DNA of 64,000 nt, from assembly GCA_049603835.1 (NCBI GenBank), contig JBMYSZ010000004.1:186001-250000 (forward strand), read 5' to 3'. The translations under genes and the position numbers were made by a program. This document shows, one piece after another, positions 8,821 through 17,443 of this stretch (its first letter is position 1; each line of letters starts with the position of its first letter). The notes beneath the pieces are model-generated. The model saw only the letters and a program-made list of their open reading frames with translations, did no database searches and was not told the DNA's origin. The stretch is from Mangrovicoccus sp049603835. Its GTDB lineage: Bacteria; Pseudomonadota; Alphaproteobacteria; Rhodobacterales; Rhodobacteraceae.

Positions 8821-9285
8821 TCACCCTCGCCCGCGATAGCCCGGCACGCCCTGATCGGGGATCCAGACACCGGCAGGCAGCTCGCCGGTTTGCCAAAAGA
8901 CATCGATGGGGATGCCGCCGCGCGGATACCAGTAGCCGCCGATACGGAGCCAGCGGGGGGCGAGGAAATCTTGCAGACGCCGCGCGATGGAGATGGTACA
9001 ATCTTCGTGGAAAGCGCCGTGATTGCGGAAGGATCCTAGATAGAGCTTTAGCGATTTGCTCTCGACCAACCAGTCACCAGGCACGTAATCGATCACCAGA
9101 TGGGCGAAATCTGGCTGGCCCGTCATCGGGCAAAGCGAGGTGAATTCCGGCGCGGTGAAGCGGATATTATAGTCAATATCCGCTTGCGGGTTTTGCACCC
9201 GTTCCAGCTCGGCCTCTTCGGGGCTGGCGGGCAGTTTGGTTGCGCCGCCAAGCTGGGTCAGATTGCTATAGATGCTCTCGCTCAT
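8821..9285 (-). CDS. queF: NADPH-dependent 7-cyano-7-deazaguanine reductase QueF
   Basis: Reduces preQ0 to preQ1 in queuosine tRNA modification. At 154 residues it is the short, type-I QueF. Catalytic residues are present: Cys52 and Asp59 in SLCPMTGQPDF, and the QueF signature ESKSLKLYLGSFRNHG (residues 75-90) followed by FHE. The ATG at 9285 has a strong AGGAG site, so the upstream in-frame codons to 9345 are not used. No other queuosine gene is in the window. Confidence 0.95.
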   Translation of the reverse strand: MSESIYSNLTQLGGATKLPASPEEAELERVQNPQADIDYNIRFTAPEFTSLCPMTGQPDFAHLVIDYVPGDWLVESKSLKLYLGSFRNHGAFHEDCTISIARRLQDFLAPRWLRIGGYWYPRGGIPIDVFWQTGELPAGVWIPDQGVPGYRGRG

Positions 9286-9358
9286 GGCTTGGCTCCTGTC
9301 ACTTGTTTTGACGGGACACCAAGCATGGGCGAGGCGCCGGATCAAGTCCGGCGCGAGG

Positions 9359-11503
9359 TCACTCAGCGGCTTGGGGTTGGCGCGCTTCGCTCACAATGGT
9401 CAGGATTTTGCGCGCCGCATCGGGGATATTCGTGCCCGGCCCAAAGATCGCTTTGACCCCGGCATTATAGAGGAAGTCATAATCCTGGGCCGGGATCACC
9501 CCGCCGCAGATCACGATGATATCCTCAGCACCCTGGGCCTTCAGCTCTTCGACCAGCTGCGGGGCAAGGGTTTTATGGCCCGCCGCCTGCGAACTAATGC
9601 CGACCACATGCACATCATTATCGATGGCATCTTGGGCGGCCTCTGCCGGTGTCTGGAAGAGCGGGCCTACATCCACGTCAAAACCGATATCGGCAAAGGC
9701 GGTTGCGATAACTTTCGCGCCTCGGTCATGCCCGTCCTGGCCCATTTTCACCACCAGCATGCGCGGGCGGCGCCCCTCGGCCTCGGCAAAGGCTTCGATA
9801 TCTTTTTGAATGGCCGCAAAGCCTTCGTCGCCTTCATAGGCCTCGCCATAGACCCCTGCGAGGGTTTTCACCTCGGCTCGGTGGCGACCGAATTCCTCTT
9901 CCATGGCCATGGAGATTTCGCCCACAGATGCCCGCGCCCGCGCGGCTTCCACGGCGGCTTCGAGCAGATTGCCGCCCTCTTTCGCCCGGCGGGTCAGCTC
10001 AGCCAGGGCTGCAGAACAGGCGGCCTCATCCCGCTCGGCACGCATTTTCTCTAGCCGGGCCACCTGCGAGGTCCGAACGGCCGTGTTGTCGATATCGAGA
10101 ATATCGATCGGGTCTTCTTTGTCCTTGCGGTATTTATTAACACCAACAATCACCTCATCGCCCCGGTCGATCATCGCCTGACGCTTGGCGGCGGTTTCCT
10201 CGATCCGCAGCTTGGGCATGCCCGAGGCCACAGCCTTGGTCATCCCGCCCATGGATTCCACCTCTTCGATCAGCGCCCAGGCTTTCTCGATCAGCTCATC
10301 GGTGAGCGCTTCAACATAATAGCTGCCCGCCAGCGGATCGACGACTTTGGTCACGCCGGTTTCCTCTTGCAAGATCAGCTGGGTGTTGCGCGCGATGCGG
10401 GCGGAGAATTCGGTGGGCAGGGCGATTGCCTCATCCAGCGCATTCGTGTGCAGCGATTGGGTGCCGCCAAGAACCGCCGACATGGCCTCATAAGCCGTGC
10501 GAACGACATTGTTATAGGGGTCTTGCTCTTGCAAACTCACGCCCGAAGTTTGGCAATGGGTCCGCAACATGCAGGAGCGCGGGTTTTGCGGGTTGAACTC
10601 GCTCATGATCCGGTGCCAAAGCGTCCGCGCCGCCCGCAGCTTGGCGGCCTCCATGAAGAAATTCATGCCAATCGCGAAGAAAAAGCTCAGACGCCCGGCG
10701 AATTTATCCACATCCATCCCGGCGGCAATGGCGGTGCGCACATATTCGCGGCCATCGGCGAGGGTGAAGGCGAGCTCTTGCACCAGATCGGCGCCAGCCT
10801 CTTGCATGTGATAACCCGAAATCGAGATCGAGTTAAATTTCGGCATCTCATTAGAGGTATATTCGATAATATCCGCAATGATCCGCATGGAGGGTTCTGG
10901 CGGATAGATATAAGTGTTGCGCACCATGAACTCCTTCAGAATGTCATTCTGAATAGTCCCCGACAGCACGGATTTATCATGCCCCTGCTCTTCGCCGGTG
11001 ACGATGAAATTGGCCAGCACCGGGATCACCGCGCCATTCATAGTCATCGACACCGAAACTTTGTCCAGCGGGATCCCATCAAACAGGATCTTCATATCCT
11101 CGACACTATCAATGGCCACACCGGCCTTGCCAACATCGCCCACCACGCGATCATGATCACTATCATAGCCGCGATGGGTCGCTAGATCGAAGGCCACGGA
11201 AACACCTTGCTGACCAGCATCAAGCGCTTTGCGGTAAAAGGCGTTGGATTCCTCTGCCGTGGAGAAGCCCGCATATTGCCGGATCGTCCAAGGGCGGCCC
11301 GCATACATGGTGGCCTTCACGCCGCGGGTGAACGGGCCTTCGCCGGGGATCGTGCCCATATGGCCGAGCTCGGCGGTATCGGCCTCGGTGTAAAGCGGCT
11401 TCACCTCGATGCCCTCAAGGGTATTCCAGGTCAGGCCATCGAGCGGCTTGCCGCGCAATTCCTTTTCGGCCAGGGCTTTCCAGGTGTCTAGCTTATCAGT
11501 CAT
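9359..11503 (-). CDS. scpA: Methylmalonyl-CoA mutase (fused large and B12 domains)
   Basis: Adenosylcobalamin-dependent conversion of (R)-methylmalonyl-CoA to succinyl-CoA, the last step of propionyl-CoA assimilation. 714 residues. The N-terminal TIM barrel contains YAGRPWTIRQYAGFSTAEES and TMTMNG-like substrate loops. The C-terminal Rossmann domain has the B12-ligand motif GQDGHDRGA (about residue 590) with GGVIP and GTNIP further on. One chain carries both domains, as in the homodimeric enzymes. AGGAG precedes the ATG at 11503. It belongs with pccA and pccB a few kilobases away on the same strand; methylmalonyl-CoA epimerase is not in the window. Confidence 0.96.
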   Translation of the reverse strand: MTDKLDTWKALAEKELRGKPLDGLTWNTLEGIEVKPLYTEADTAELGHMGTIPGEGPFTRGVKATMYAGRPWTIRQYAGFSTAEESNAFYRKALDAGQQGVSVAFDLATHRGYDSDHDRVVGDVGKAGVAIDSVEDMKILFDGIPLDKVSVSMTMNGAVIPVLANFIVTGEEQGHDKSVLSGTIQNDILKEFMVRNTYIYPPEPSMRIIADIIEYTSNEMPKFNSISISGYHMQEAGADLVQELAFTLADGREYVRTAIAAGMDVDKFAGRLSFFFAIGMNFFMEAAKLRAARTLWHRIMSEFNPQNPRSCMLRTHCQTSGVSLQEQDPYNNVVRTAYEAMSAVLGGTQSLHTNALDEAIALPTEFSARIARNTQLILQEETGVTKVVDPLAGSYYVEALTDELIEKAWALIEEVESMGGMTKAVASGMPKLRIEETAAKRQAMIDRGDEVIVGVNKYRKDKEDPIDILDIDNTAVRTSQVARLEKMRAERDEAACSAALAELTRRAKEGGNLLEAAVEAARARASVGEISMAMEEEFGRHRAEVKTLAGVYGEAYEGDEGFAAIQKDIEAFAEAEGRRPRMLVVKMGQDGHDRGAKVIATAFADIGFDVDVGPLFQTPAEAAQDAIDNDVHVVGISSQAAGHKTLAPQLVEELKAQGAEDIIVICGGVIPAQDYDFLYNAGVKAIFGPGTNIPDAARKILTIVSEARQPQAAE

Positions 11504-11608
11504 GGGCGGGGCTCCTGTAGAGACGGGGGCAATATAATTGCGCCAAGTCTAGCTCCACCATAAGGATTAGCAAACGCGGCGATGTGGCCGCGCTGGCTTT
11601 TCCTTTGC

Positions 11609-11680
11609 TTAGCCGCGCTTGCGACCAAACAGTACCGCTAAGGCTGCAAAGCCCGCAAAGCTGACAGGCACTGGCGTCAT
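11609..11680 (-). pseudogene. Possible remnant of a CTERM-type sorting tail
   Basis: On the minus strand a short frame reads MTPVPVSFAGFAAL, a hydrophobic run and a basic end (FGRKRG) before a TAA at 11609. It has the proline-hydrophobic-basic layout of the VPxPx/PEP-CTERM tails, comparable with the tail of the gene at 1014-1514. An in-frame TAG at 11687 cuts it off from any upstream coding sequence, and no ribosome site is seen. It may be the end of a decayed secreted-protein gene, or chance. Confidence 0.25.
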
Positions 11681-11792
11681 ACAGGCCTATGGAAAGAGGC
11701 TCATCGCTCCGATATCACTAGAAAATTGTCCGCGCCCCTCTAGCCGCCGATCCTGTCTATGCCAATATATAAGCCTAAGAATGAGAGATCCG

Positions 11793-12227
11793 ATGCGCAC
11801 GACCTTCTTTGCACTATTGGCCGCCCTAAGCCTAATGCCCCTAACACTCCGCGCCGCCGAGCAGAGTCCCGAGCTGCCCATAATGCCCATGCCCGAAAGC
11901 CTGGCAGAGCTGCAATGGATCGCCCGGCCGGTGATTGTTTTCGCCGATACGCCAAATGATCCGCGATTCATTCAACAAATGCAGCGTCTCACCGCCAGGC
12001 CCGCGCCCCTGATCGAGCGCGATGTGGTTGTGATCACAGATACGGACCCGGCCGCTCGCTCGCCCTTACGGCAAGAATTGCGCCCGCGCGGTTTTTCCAT
12101 GGTGCTGATCGGCAAAGACGGCCAGGTCAAGCTGCGCAAACCCGCCCCTTGGGATGTCCGCGAACTCACCCGTGTCATCGACAAAAGCCCAATCCGGCAG
12201 CAGGAAGTCAAAGACCGGTTGAACTAG
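11793..12227 (+). CDS. DUF4174-type secreted protein
   Basis: 144 residues with a clear signal peptide (MRTTFFALLAALSLMPLTL, cleavage near LRAAEQ). The mature part resembles the DUF4174 family, a thioredoxin-fold-like domain without the CxxC pair. It contains WIARPVIVFADTPNDPRF, DVVVITDTDP and a C-terminal FSMVLIGKDGQVKLRKPAPW, which is typical of the family. GAGAG lies upstream of the ATG at 11793; an ATG at 11781 is a close alternative. The molecular role of the family is unknown. It sits within the propionyl-CoA locus, transcribed away from the mutase gene. Confidence 0.7.
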   Translation: MRTTFFALLAALSLMPLTLRAAEQSPELPIMPMPESLAELQWIARPVIVFADTPNDPRFIQQMQRLTARPAPLIERDVVVITDTDPAARSPLRQELRPRGFSMVLIGKDGQVKLRKPAPWDVRELTRVIDKSPIRQQEVKDRLN

Positions 12228-12486
12228 AGCTTTCAAGAAAACCATGGGGCCCTAGGGGTCACTTTCCCGATCGCGCAAAGTCAGAACCCGCGAAAAAGTG
12301 AGGCGATCAGTTCTCGAAAAACTATTGCAAAATTGACCATTTCCGCCAAATGTACCAATACATCGAAATTACCGATCAATTTTCAAATATCACCCATTAG
12401 AACATAAGGGAAACACTCCCAATCTTCCATATCTTTACCATCAGATATTTGATTTAATTAACGCTGTCTGAATTTGGGGAATGACA
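12228..12486. other. AT-rich intergenic stretch ahead of the GAF pair
   Basis: About 260 bases rising in AT content toward the first GAF gene. They contain TTGACC at about 12336 and several AT-rich runs, but no convincing complete promoter. No intrinsic terminator with a U-run was seen for the upstream DUF4174 gene, and no RNA gene was recognised. Confidence 0.4.
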
Positions 12487-13020
12487 ATGTATGCGCTCGC
12501 TGACCTCCATATTTTAGCACAGGGATCAGATGAGGACCTAAACTGGATCATCGATTTGGCCTGCGAAAGGCTGAATGCCGATTGCGCTGTTCTGGCAATG
12601 ATCGACGGGCCGGGGAGTGAAATGGCGTTTCTCCCGCGATGCCGCGAAGCCGTCACAGAGCTTTGCGATTGCGGAGAAGTCGCACATGCCCCGTCGCAAT
12701 CAACCTTTTGCGGCCATGTCCAAGCCTCGGGCCAGGTTCTCGCTGTGTCAGATTTTCGGTTGGAAAAACGGTTCCAACGCTGTGAATTCGCCGAAAACGA
12801 GGGATTTGAGGCGTATCTCGGGGCTCCGATTTTCGGACCAGCCCAGGATTGTATCGGCAGCCTCTGTGTATTGACCAATCATCCGCGCCTTTGGACCGAG
12901 CAAAACCGAAAAGAGCTGGTGAAATTCGCGAATTTAGTGAATCGGCTGGTGCTTTTGCGGGCCTCGCTTCAAACGATAAAACTGATTTGCCGCCGCCCAG
13001 TTCGCTTGCAAAATGCATGA
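12487..13020 (+). CDS. Stand-alone GAF-domain protein, copy 1
   Basis: 177 residues forming a single GAF domain with no output domain. Diagnostic parts are a short N-terminal helix, CAVLAMIDG (first strand), STFCGHVQASGQVLAVSDFRLEKRF (central helix and strand) and FEAYLGAPIF ... IGSLCVLTNHPRLW. A C-terminal helix ends VNRLVLLRASLQTIK. The protein is unusually Cys-rich for its size (FCGH, LCDCGE and others), so thiol or metal sensing is possible but unproven. The start at 12487 is chosen because GGGGA then lies six bases upstream and the protein aligns with the MYS start of copy 2; an ATG at 12481 is also possible. It is a clear paralogue of the gene at 13170. Confidence 0.85.
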   Translation: MYALADLHILAQGSDEDLNWIIDLACERLNADCAVLAMIDGPGSEMAFLPRCREAVTELCDCGEVAHAPSQSTFCGHVQASGQVLAVSDFRLEKRFQRCEFAENEGFEAYLGAPIFGPAQDCIGSLCVLTNHPRLWTEQNRKELVKFANLVNRLVLLRASLQTIKLICRRPVRLQNA

Positions 13021-13084
13021 GGTCTCATCATTTCGGGCATGCTTATAAAACAATTATGAAACAATGCCGTGGTGTGTTAATTTA

Positions 13085-13113
13085 TTGTTGTGAAATGACA
13101 TATAGTTTACTAA
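13085..13113 (+). promoter_or_regulatory. Candidate sigma-70-like promoter for GAF copy 2
   Basis: TTGTTG (13085-13090), a 17-base spacer and TACTAA (13108-13113), about 57 bases ahead of the start codon. It sits in the most AT-rich part of the 149-base gap between the two GAF genes. Just upstream are two AAACAAT direct repeats (about 13048-13065). This suggests the second gene can be expressed separately from the first. Confidence 0.4.
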
Positions 13114-13169
13114 ATCATCGACCTGGGATGACGGGATTTAGTTGGGCAAATCTGCTCTGAGGATAGGCA

Positions 13170-13694
13170 ATGTATTCGATCAATGAACTCCAATTGATCC
13201 GCGACCTACCGGATCAGGATCTCGATTGGGTGCTTGACCTTGTTGCAGCCCGCACCAAGGCCGATCATGCCATTTTGACAATGTTGGATGAGGATGGGCA
13301 AAACGCGATCTATCTGCCGCGTCCCAGGTTTTCATGGCAAAATGACGCTAGTTTTTCACGCCGATTTGGACCCCATTATTGCGATTTGATCCGCACAACC
13401 GGAAAAACAGTCTGCATTAATGATGTCAGACTGGAAAAACACATTGAGCCCAGCGCATTGATGGTCGAAAATGAAATCTTCGCCTTTCTGGGCGCGCCCA
13501 TTTTAGATCCAAATTCCGAAGTGATCGGGACGCTTGTCGCGCTGTCAAAACATCCGCGTCTGTGGAACAAAACCGAAAAGAAAGATATCGAACGCTTCGC
13601 GGGCTTGGTTAATAAAATGGTTTTGCTGCGCGCCTCGCTCGAAACCATCAAATGCTTGGCCGTCGAAACGCAACAAGAGCGGAAAGGCTCGTAA
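13170..13694 (+). CDS. Stand-alone GAF-domain protein, copy 2
   Basis: 174 residues, a paralogue of the preceding gene along its whole length. Shared blocks are the DLDW.LDL helix, the ADHAIL/ADCAVL strand, DVRLEKHI against DFRLEKRF, FLGAPILDPNSEVIGTL, HPRLW, and LVNKMVLLRASLETIK. It lacks most of the Cys residues of copy 1, so the two probably differ in ligand or redox behaviour. There is no output domain. GAGGA lies six bases before the ATG, as in copy 1. The function is unknown; the position inside the propionyl-CoA locus could reflect acyl-CoA or organic acid sensing, which is only inference. Confidence 0.85.
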   Translation: MYSINELQLIRDLPDQDLDWVLDLVAARTKADHAILTMLDEDGQNAIYLPRPRFSWQNDASFSRRFGPHYCDLIRTTGKTVCINDVRLEKHIEPSALMVENEIFAFLGAPILDPNSEVIGTLVALSKHPRLWNKTEKKDIERFAGLVNKMVLLRASLETIKCLAVETQQERKGS

Positions 13695-13721
13695 AAAAGA
13701 ATTGGGCGCCTAAACGCCCGA
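13693..13721 (-). terminator. Rho-independent terminator of pccA
   Basis: On the minus strand a GGGCG/CGCCC stem (13704-13708 with 13715-13719, extendable by two pairs) with a six-base loop is followed by TTCTTTTTT (A-run 13693-13698 on the plus strand). It lies 27 bases after the pccA stop, in the right orientation, and overlaps the end of the second GAF gene. Confidence 0.75.
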
Positions 13722-13747
13722 TCCTGGTCATTTTGCGCCGCGCGACC

Positions 13748-15778
13748 CTATTCGAATTCCATAATCACGTCATCAACCGCTAGGCTGTCACCCGCTCCAG
13801 CATTGATTTTTGTGACGACGGCTTTTTTCTCGGCGCGCAGGATATTTTCCATTTTCATCGCTTCGACAGTGCAAAGCGCCTGGCCTTCTTGCACCTCGTC
13901 GCCAATTTCCACATCGACCTTCACGATCAGACCAGGCATCGGGCAAAGCAGCAGTTTCGACGTATCCGGCGGCAGTTTCTCGGGCATGAGTGCGGCCAAT
14001 TCCGCTGCACGCGGGCTGCGCACATGGACTTTCAGATCCGCGCCACGGAACCGCATGCGATAGCCGCTGGTGATCGGTGTGACTTTGATTTTCATGGTCT
14101 CGCCATCGACCATCATATCGGCCAAACTATCGCCCGGCGTCCAATCGCCGGTGACACGCAGCGACGCCCCATCGGCAAAGCTGATCGTAGAGCCCTCAGC
14201 ATCCGCCGCAATCGTCACCGGATAGCTTTCGCCCTGCAAAGTGACGACCCATTCTGTACCGACCAGACGTTCGTGGTTATCCATACGACCCGAAATCCGG
14301 GTGCTGCGAATATCCGCCACCCGAGACATCGCCGCAGCCGCGGCCGCAACTTTGCGCAGCTGGGCTTCTGCCAGGGTCACACCTTGGAAGCCATCGGGGA
14401 ATTCCTCGGCGATGAAGGCAGTGGTCATCGCCCCATCGATGAAGCGCTGATGATCCATCACCGCCGATAGGAAAGGCAGGTTATGACCGATGCCTTCGAC
14501 CTCAAACCCGTCCAATGCATTACGCATTCCCTCAATCGCCTCTGCTCGGCTTGGCGCCCAGGTGCAGAGCTTTGCGATCATCGGGTCATAGAACATAGAG
14601 ATCTCGCCGCCGTCATAGACGCCCGTATCATTGCGCACCACCAGATCCCCAACCGCGCCCGGTTTGGTTCCCGAGACATAGCCTTCGGTTTCGGCTGGCG
14701 GGCTGTATTTGGTCAAACGGCCAATAGAGGGTAAGAAATTGCGATACGGGTCTTCGGCATACAGCCGGTTCTCAATCGCCCAACCGGTCAGGGTCACATC
14801 CTCTTGGGTAAAGGGCAGCTTTTCCCCAGCCGCGACGCGGATCATATTTTCCACCAGATCGACACCAGTGATCAGCTCGGTCACCGGATGTTCCACCTGC
14901 AGACGGGTGTTCATTTCTAGGAAATAGAAGTTCTTATCGCCATCGACGATGAATTCCACCGTCCCGGCGCTGGCATATCCCACCGCCTTGGCCAAAGCGA
15001 CCGACTGCTCGCCCATGGCTTTGCGGGTAGCTTCGTCCAGGAAGGGGCTTGGCGCTTCTTCAACGACCTTCTGGTTGCGGCGCTGGATCGAACATTCGCG
15101 CTCGCCCAGATAGACACAATTTCCATGGCTATCGGCCAGAACCTGAATTTCGATATGGCGCGGCTGGGTGACGAATTTCTCAATAAAGATCCGGTCATCG
15201 CCGAAACTATTGGCCGCTTCGTTTTTCGAGGATTGGAAACCTTCACGCGCCTCTTGGTTATTCCAAGCGATCCGCATCCCCTTGCCGCCACCCCCAGCGG
15301 AGGCTTTGATCATCACCGGATAGCCGATCTCGCCCGAGATCTTTACCGCTTCTTCCGCGTCGCCGATCAGGCCCATATAGCCGGGAACCGTGCTAACGCC
15401 CGCTTCTTGGGCAATCTTTTTAGAGGTGATCTTATCGCCCATGGATTCGATCGCACCTGCAGGCGGCCCAACAAAAGCAACGCCCGCCGCTTCTAACGCT
15501 TCCGCGAAAAGCTTATTCTCCGACAAAAACCCGTAGCCCGGATGCACTGCCTGCGCGCCCGAGCTTTTGATCGCCTCCATGATCTTGTCGATCACGATAT
15601 AGGATTGGTTGGCCGGCGGCGGGCCGATATGGATCGCCTCATCGGCCATCTGCACATGCAGAGCCGCGGCATCCGCATCGGAGTAAACGGCAACCGTTTT
15701 GATCCCCATCTTGCGCGCGGTCTTAATTACCCGGCACGCGATCTCGCCTCTATTGGCGATCAATAGCTTATCAAACAT
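13748..15778 (-). CDS. pccA: Propionyl-CoA carboxylase, biotin-containing alpha subunit
   Basis: Carboxylates its biotin with bicarbonate and ATP and delivers the carboxyl group to PccB. 676 residues: a biotin carboxylase domain (FDKLLIANRGEIACRVIKTA at the N-terminus, ATP-grasp loop KASAGGGGKGMR, EMNTRLQVEHPVTE), a BT linker domain in the middle, and a C-terminal biotinyl domain with the acceptor lysine in EAMKMEN (about residue 642). GAAGGGG precedes the ATG. It is separated from pccB by a glycosidase gene and four small genes. An intrinsic terminator follows. Confidence 0.97.
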   Translation of the reverse strand: MFDKLLIANRGEIACRVIKTARKMGIKTVAVYSDADAAALHVQMADEAIHIGPPPANQSYIVIDKIMEAIKSSGAQAVHPGYGFLSENKLFAEALEAAGVAFVGPPAGAIESMGDKITSKKIAQEAGVSTVPGYMGLIGDAEEAVKISGEIGYPVMIKASAGGGGKGMRIAWNNQEAREGFQSSKNEAANSFGDDRIFIEKFVTQPRHIEIQVLADSHGNCVYLGERECSIQRRNQKVVEEAPSPFLDEATRKAMGEQSVALAKAVGYASAGTVEFIVDGDKNFYFLEMNTRLQVEHPVTELITGVDLVENMIRVAAGEKLPFTQEDVTLTGWAIENRLYAEDPYRNFLPSIGRLTKYSPPAETEGYVSGTKPGAVGDLVVRNDTGVYDGGEISMFYDPMIAKLCTWAPSRAEAIEGMRNALDGFEVEGIGHNLPFLSAVMDHQRFIDGAMTTAFIAEEFPDGFQGVTLAEAQLRKVAAAAAAMSRVADIRSTRISGRMDNHERLVGTEWVVTLQGESYPVTIAADAEGSTISFADGASLRVTGDWTPGDSLADMMVDGETMKIKVTPITSGYRMRFRGADLKVHVRSPRAAELAALMPEKLPPDTSKLLLCPMPGLIVKVDVEIGDEVQEGQALCTVEAMKMENILRAEKKAVVTKINAGAGDSLAVDDVIMEFE

Positions 15779-16017
15779 GCTTTTGCCCCTTCACTCCGCC
15801 GACGGCTGAACCATGAAACTGGTCACATCTCTTCATTGGCGGGTTTACGGCAATTTCACAAGATCCCGTGACGAGCGAATATGTCGCTGCCTGCCCCGCC
15901 TCACCCTATTGCCGGAATTATGATAAAATTAGGCTTCGCACGGCTAATCAATTTGGCAAATCCATTTTGTTCATACAGTTCAGCCCGCCACTTGCCGCTT
16001 ATGAAAAAGAGATCCGT

Positions 16018-17409
16018 TTGCTCCGTTTAAGAAACTTTCCGAGCTTGAGCCACAAAAGCCTGATCTACGCTCTTTTGGGCTTGGGACTGCTCATTTGCCT
16101 CGCCCCTCAATATGGGCAGGCCGGTGTGATCACAATCGACCCGCAACCTTACGGCCATCCTATGACCGGTTGGGAAGGCACGCCTGAACTGGTGGAAAAT
16201 CCCTTTGACCCGGCTTGGCTTGCGACCCTCAAACCCCGGTTAACGCGCCTGGTCGACGAGGTTGGGATCAACCGTATCCGACTGGAAATCCGCTCGGGCT
16301 CTGAAACCGATATTCAAGCGATCTCGCAATTTATGACCGGGCAAATCAGCTATGAAGACTGGAAACCGATACGCTATAATCCGGCTAATGATAATGACGA
16401 CCCCAATCACATTAACTGGGATGGCTTTGATTTTGCGGAACTTGATTGGCAAATCGAAGCTTATGCCATGCCCATGGCGCAAGCTTTGCAGGCCCGAGGC
16501 GAGCGGCTTTATATCAATATCTGCTATGTGAATTTCCGAGAGGGCATGTATTTTCACCGCGACCCCGAGGAATATGCAGAATTGGTCCTAGCCACCCATC
16601 TGCATTTACAAGAAAAATTCGGCCTTCGCCCAGATAGTTGGGAAGTCATCCTAGAGCCTGACCTGATGAATGATGGCTGGACCGGCACAGAGATTGGCCA
16701 GGCTATTGCAGCATCAGCCCGGCGCTTGCAGGCATATGGGTTTGAGACCAAATTTGTCGCCCCCTCTGTCACAGATTTCCGCAATGCAGAGCCTTATTTT
16801 CGCGAAATCTTGGCGGTTCCCGGCGCGACAGACCATATCTCCGAAGTTTCCTATCATCGATATAAAGGCGCAACGCCCCGCCGGCTTGCCTCATTAGCAG
16901 AGTTAGCAGAGGGCCAAAATCTACCGCTCTCCATGCTGGAATGGTGGTTTGGGAATGGACAATACCCGGTCCTGCATGAGGATTTATCGGTCGGGCGTAA
17001 TATCGCTTGGCAAGGCAGCTCCCTGCTTCAGCATTTTCAAAGTGGCGAAGCCAGCCTCGCTTTGGATAGTCCGGTTCGGTCCTATATGGTCGTTAACAGC
17101 TTGTATTTCCGCAATATTCGCCTGGGTTCCCGACGGATCGGCGCCACATCCGGGCTTTTCGCATCGCTTGATCCAGTGGCCTATGTGAATCCCAATGGCA
17201 GTTATGCGGTCCTGGCCATGGCTTCAAAGGCAACGGATGTGGATATTCGGGGTTTACCGGCTGGGCCATACCGAATTGAAATCGCCAGCGAAACGGGGCA
17301 GCGGCTGGCAGATCTCAGCCACAGCATTTCCCAGGGCCAAGAGCTGCAATTTCAAATGCCTGTCAAAGGTGTTTTTGCGGTGGTGGCCGATACATCCTCC
17401 CGCCCTTAA
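16018..17409 (+). CDS. Secreted clan-A glycoside hydrolase-like protein
   Basis: 463 residues from a TTG at 16018, which follows AAAGAGA and starts a normal signal peptide (hydrophobic core SLIYALLGLGLLICLAP). The body looks like a GH30/GH39-type (beta/alpha)8 enzyme. The likely acid/base Glu lies in VILEPDLMNDGW (residue ~213), SYHRYKG is on the next strands, and the likely nucleophile Glu is in LSMLEWWFGNG (~308). A C-terminal beta domain follows (YVNPNGSYAVLAMA). The 95-residue spacing of the two Glu fits clan A. The substrate is unknown. The frame is open upstream to a GTG at 15868, and an out-of-frame ATG at 16001 starts a nine-codon frame (see findings), so the start is uncertain. Confidence 0.7.
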   Translation: MLRLRNFPSLSHKSLIYALLGLGLLICLAPQYGQAGVITIDPQPYGHPMTGWEGTPELVENPFDPAWLATLKPRLTRLVDEVGINRIRLEIRSGSETDIQAISQFMTGQISYEDWKPIRYNPANDNDDPNHINWDGFDFAELDWQIEAYAMPMAQALQARGERLYINICYVNFREGMYFHRDPEEYAELVLATHLHLQEKFGLRPDSWEVILEPDLMNDGWTGTEIGQAIAASARRLQAYGFETKFVAPSVTDFRNAEPYFREILAVPGATDHISEVSYHRYKGATPRRLASLAELAEGQNLPLSMLEWWFGNGQYPVLHEDLSVGRNIAWQGSSLLQHFQSGEASLALDSPVRSYMVVNSLYFRNIRLGSRRIGATSGLFASLDPVAYVNPNGSYAVLAMASKATDVDIRGLPAGPYRIEIASETGQRLADLSHSISQGQELQFQMPVKGVFAVVADTSSRP

Positions 17410-17443
17410 AAAAATACGCGGCCCGATGGGCATCGGAGCCGCG
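17408..17443 (-). terminator. Strong Rho-independent terminator for a minus-strand transcript
   Basis: CGCGGC (17417-17422) and CCGATG (17423-17428) pair with CATCGG (17431-17436) and GCCGCG (17438-17443), a 12-pair stem with one bulged A. On the minus strand it is followed at once by TATTTTTTT (17408-17416). On the plus strand no U-run follows, so it does not serve the glycosidase gene that ends here. Confidence 0.8.
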
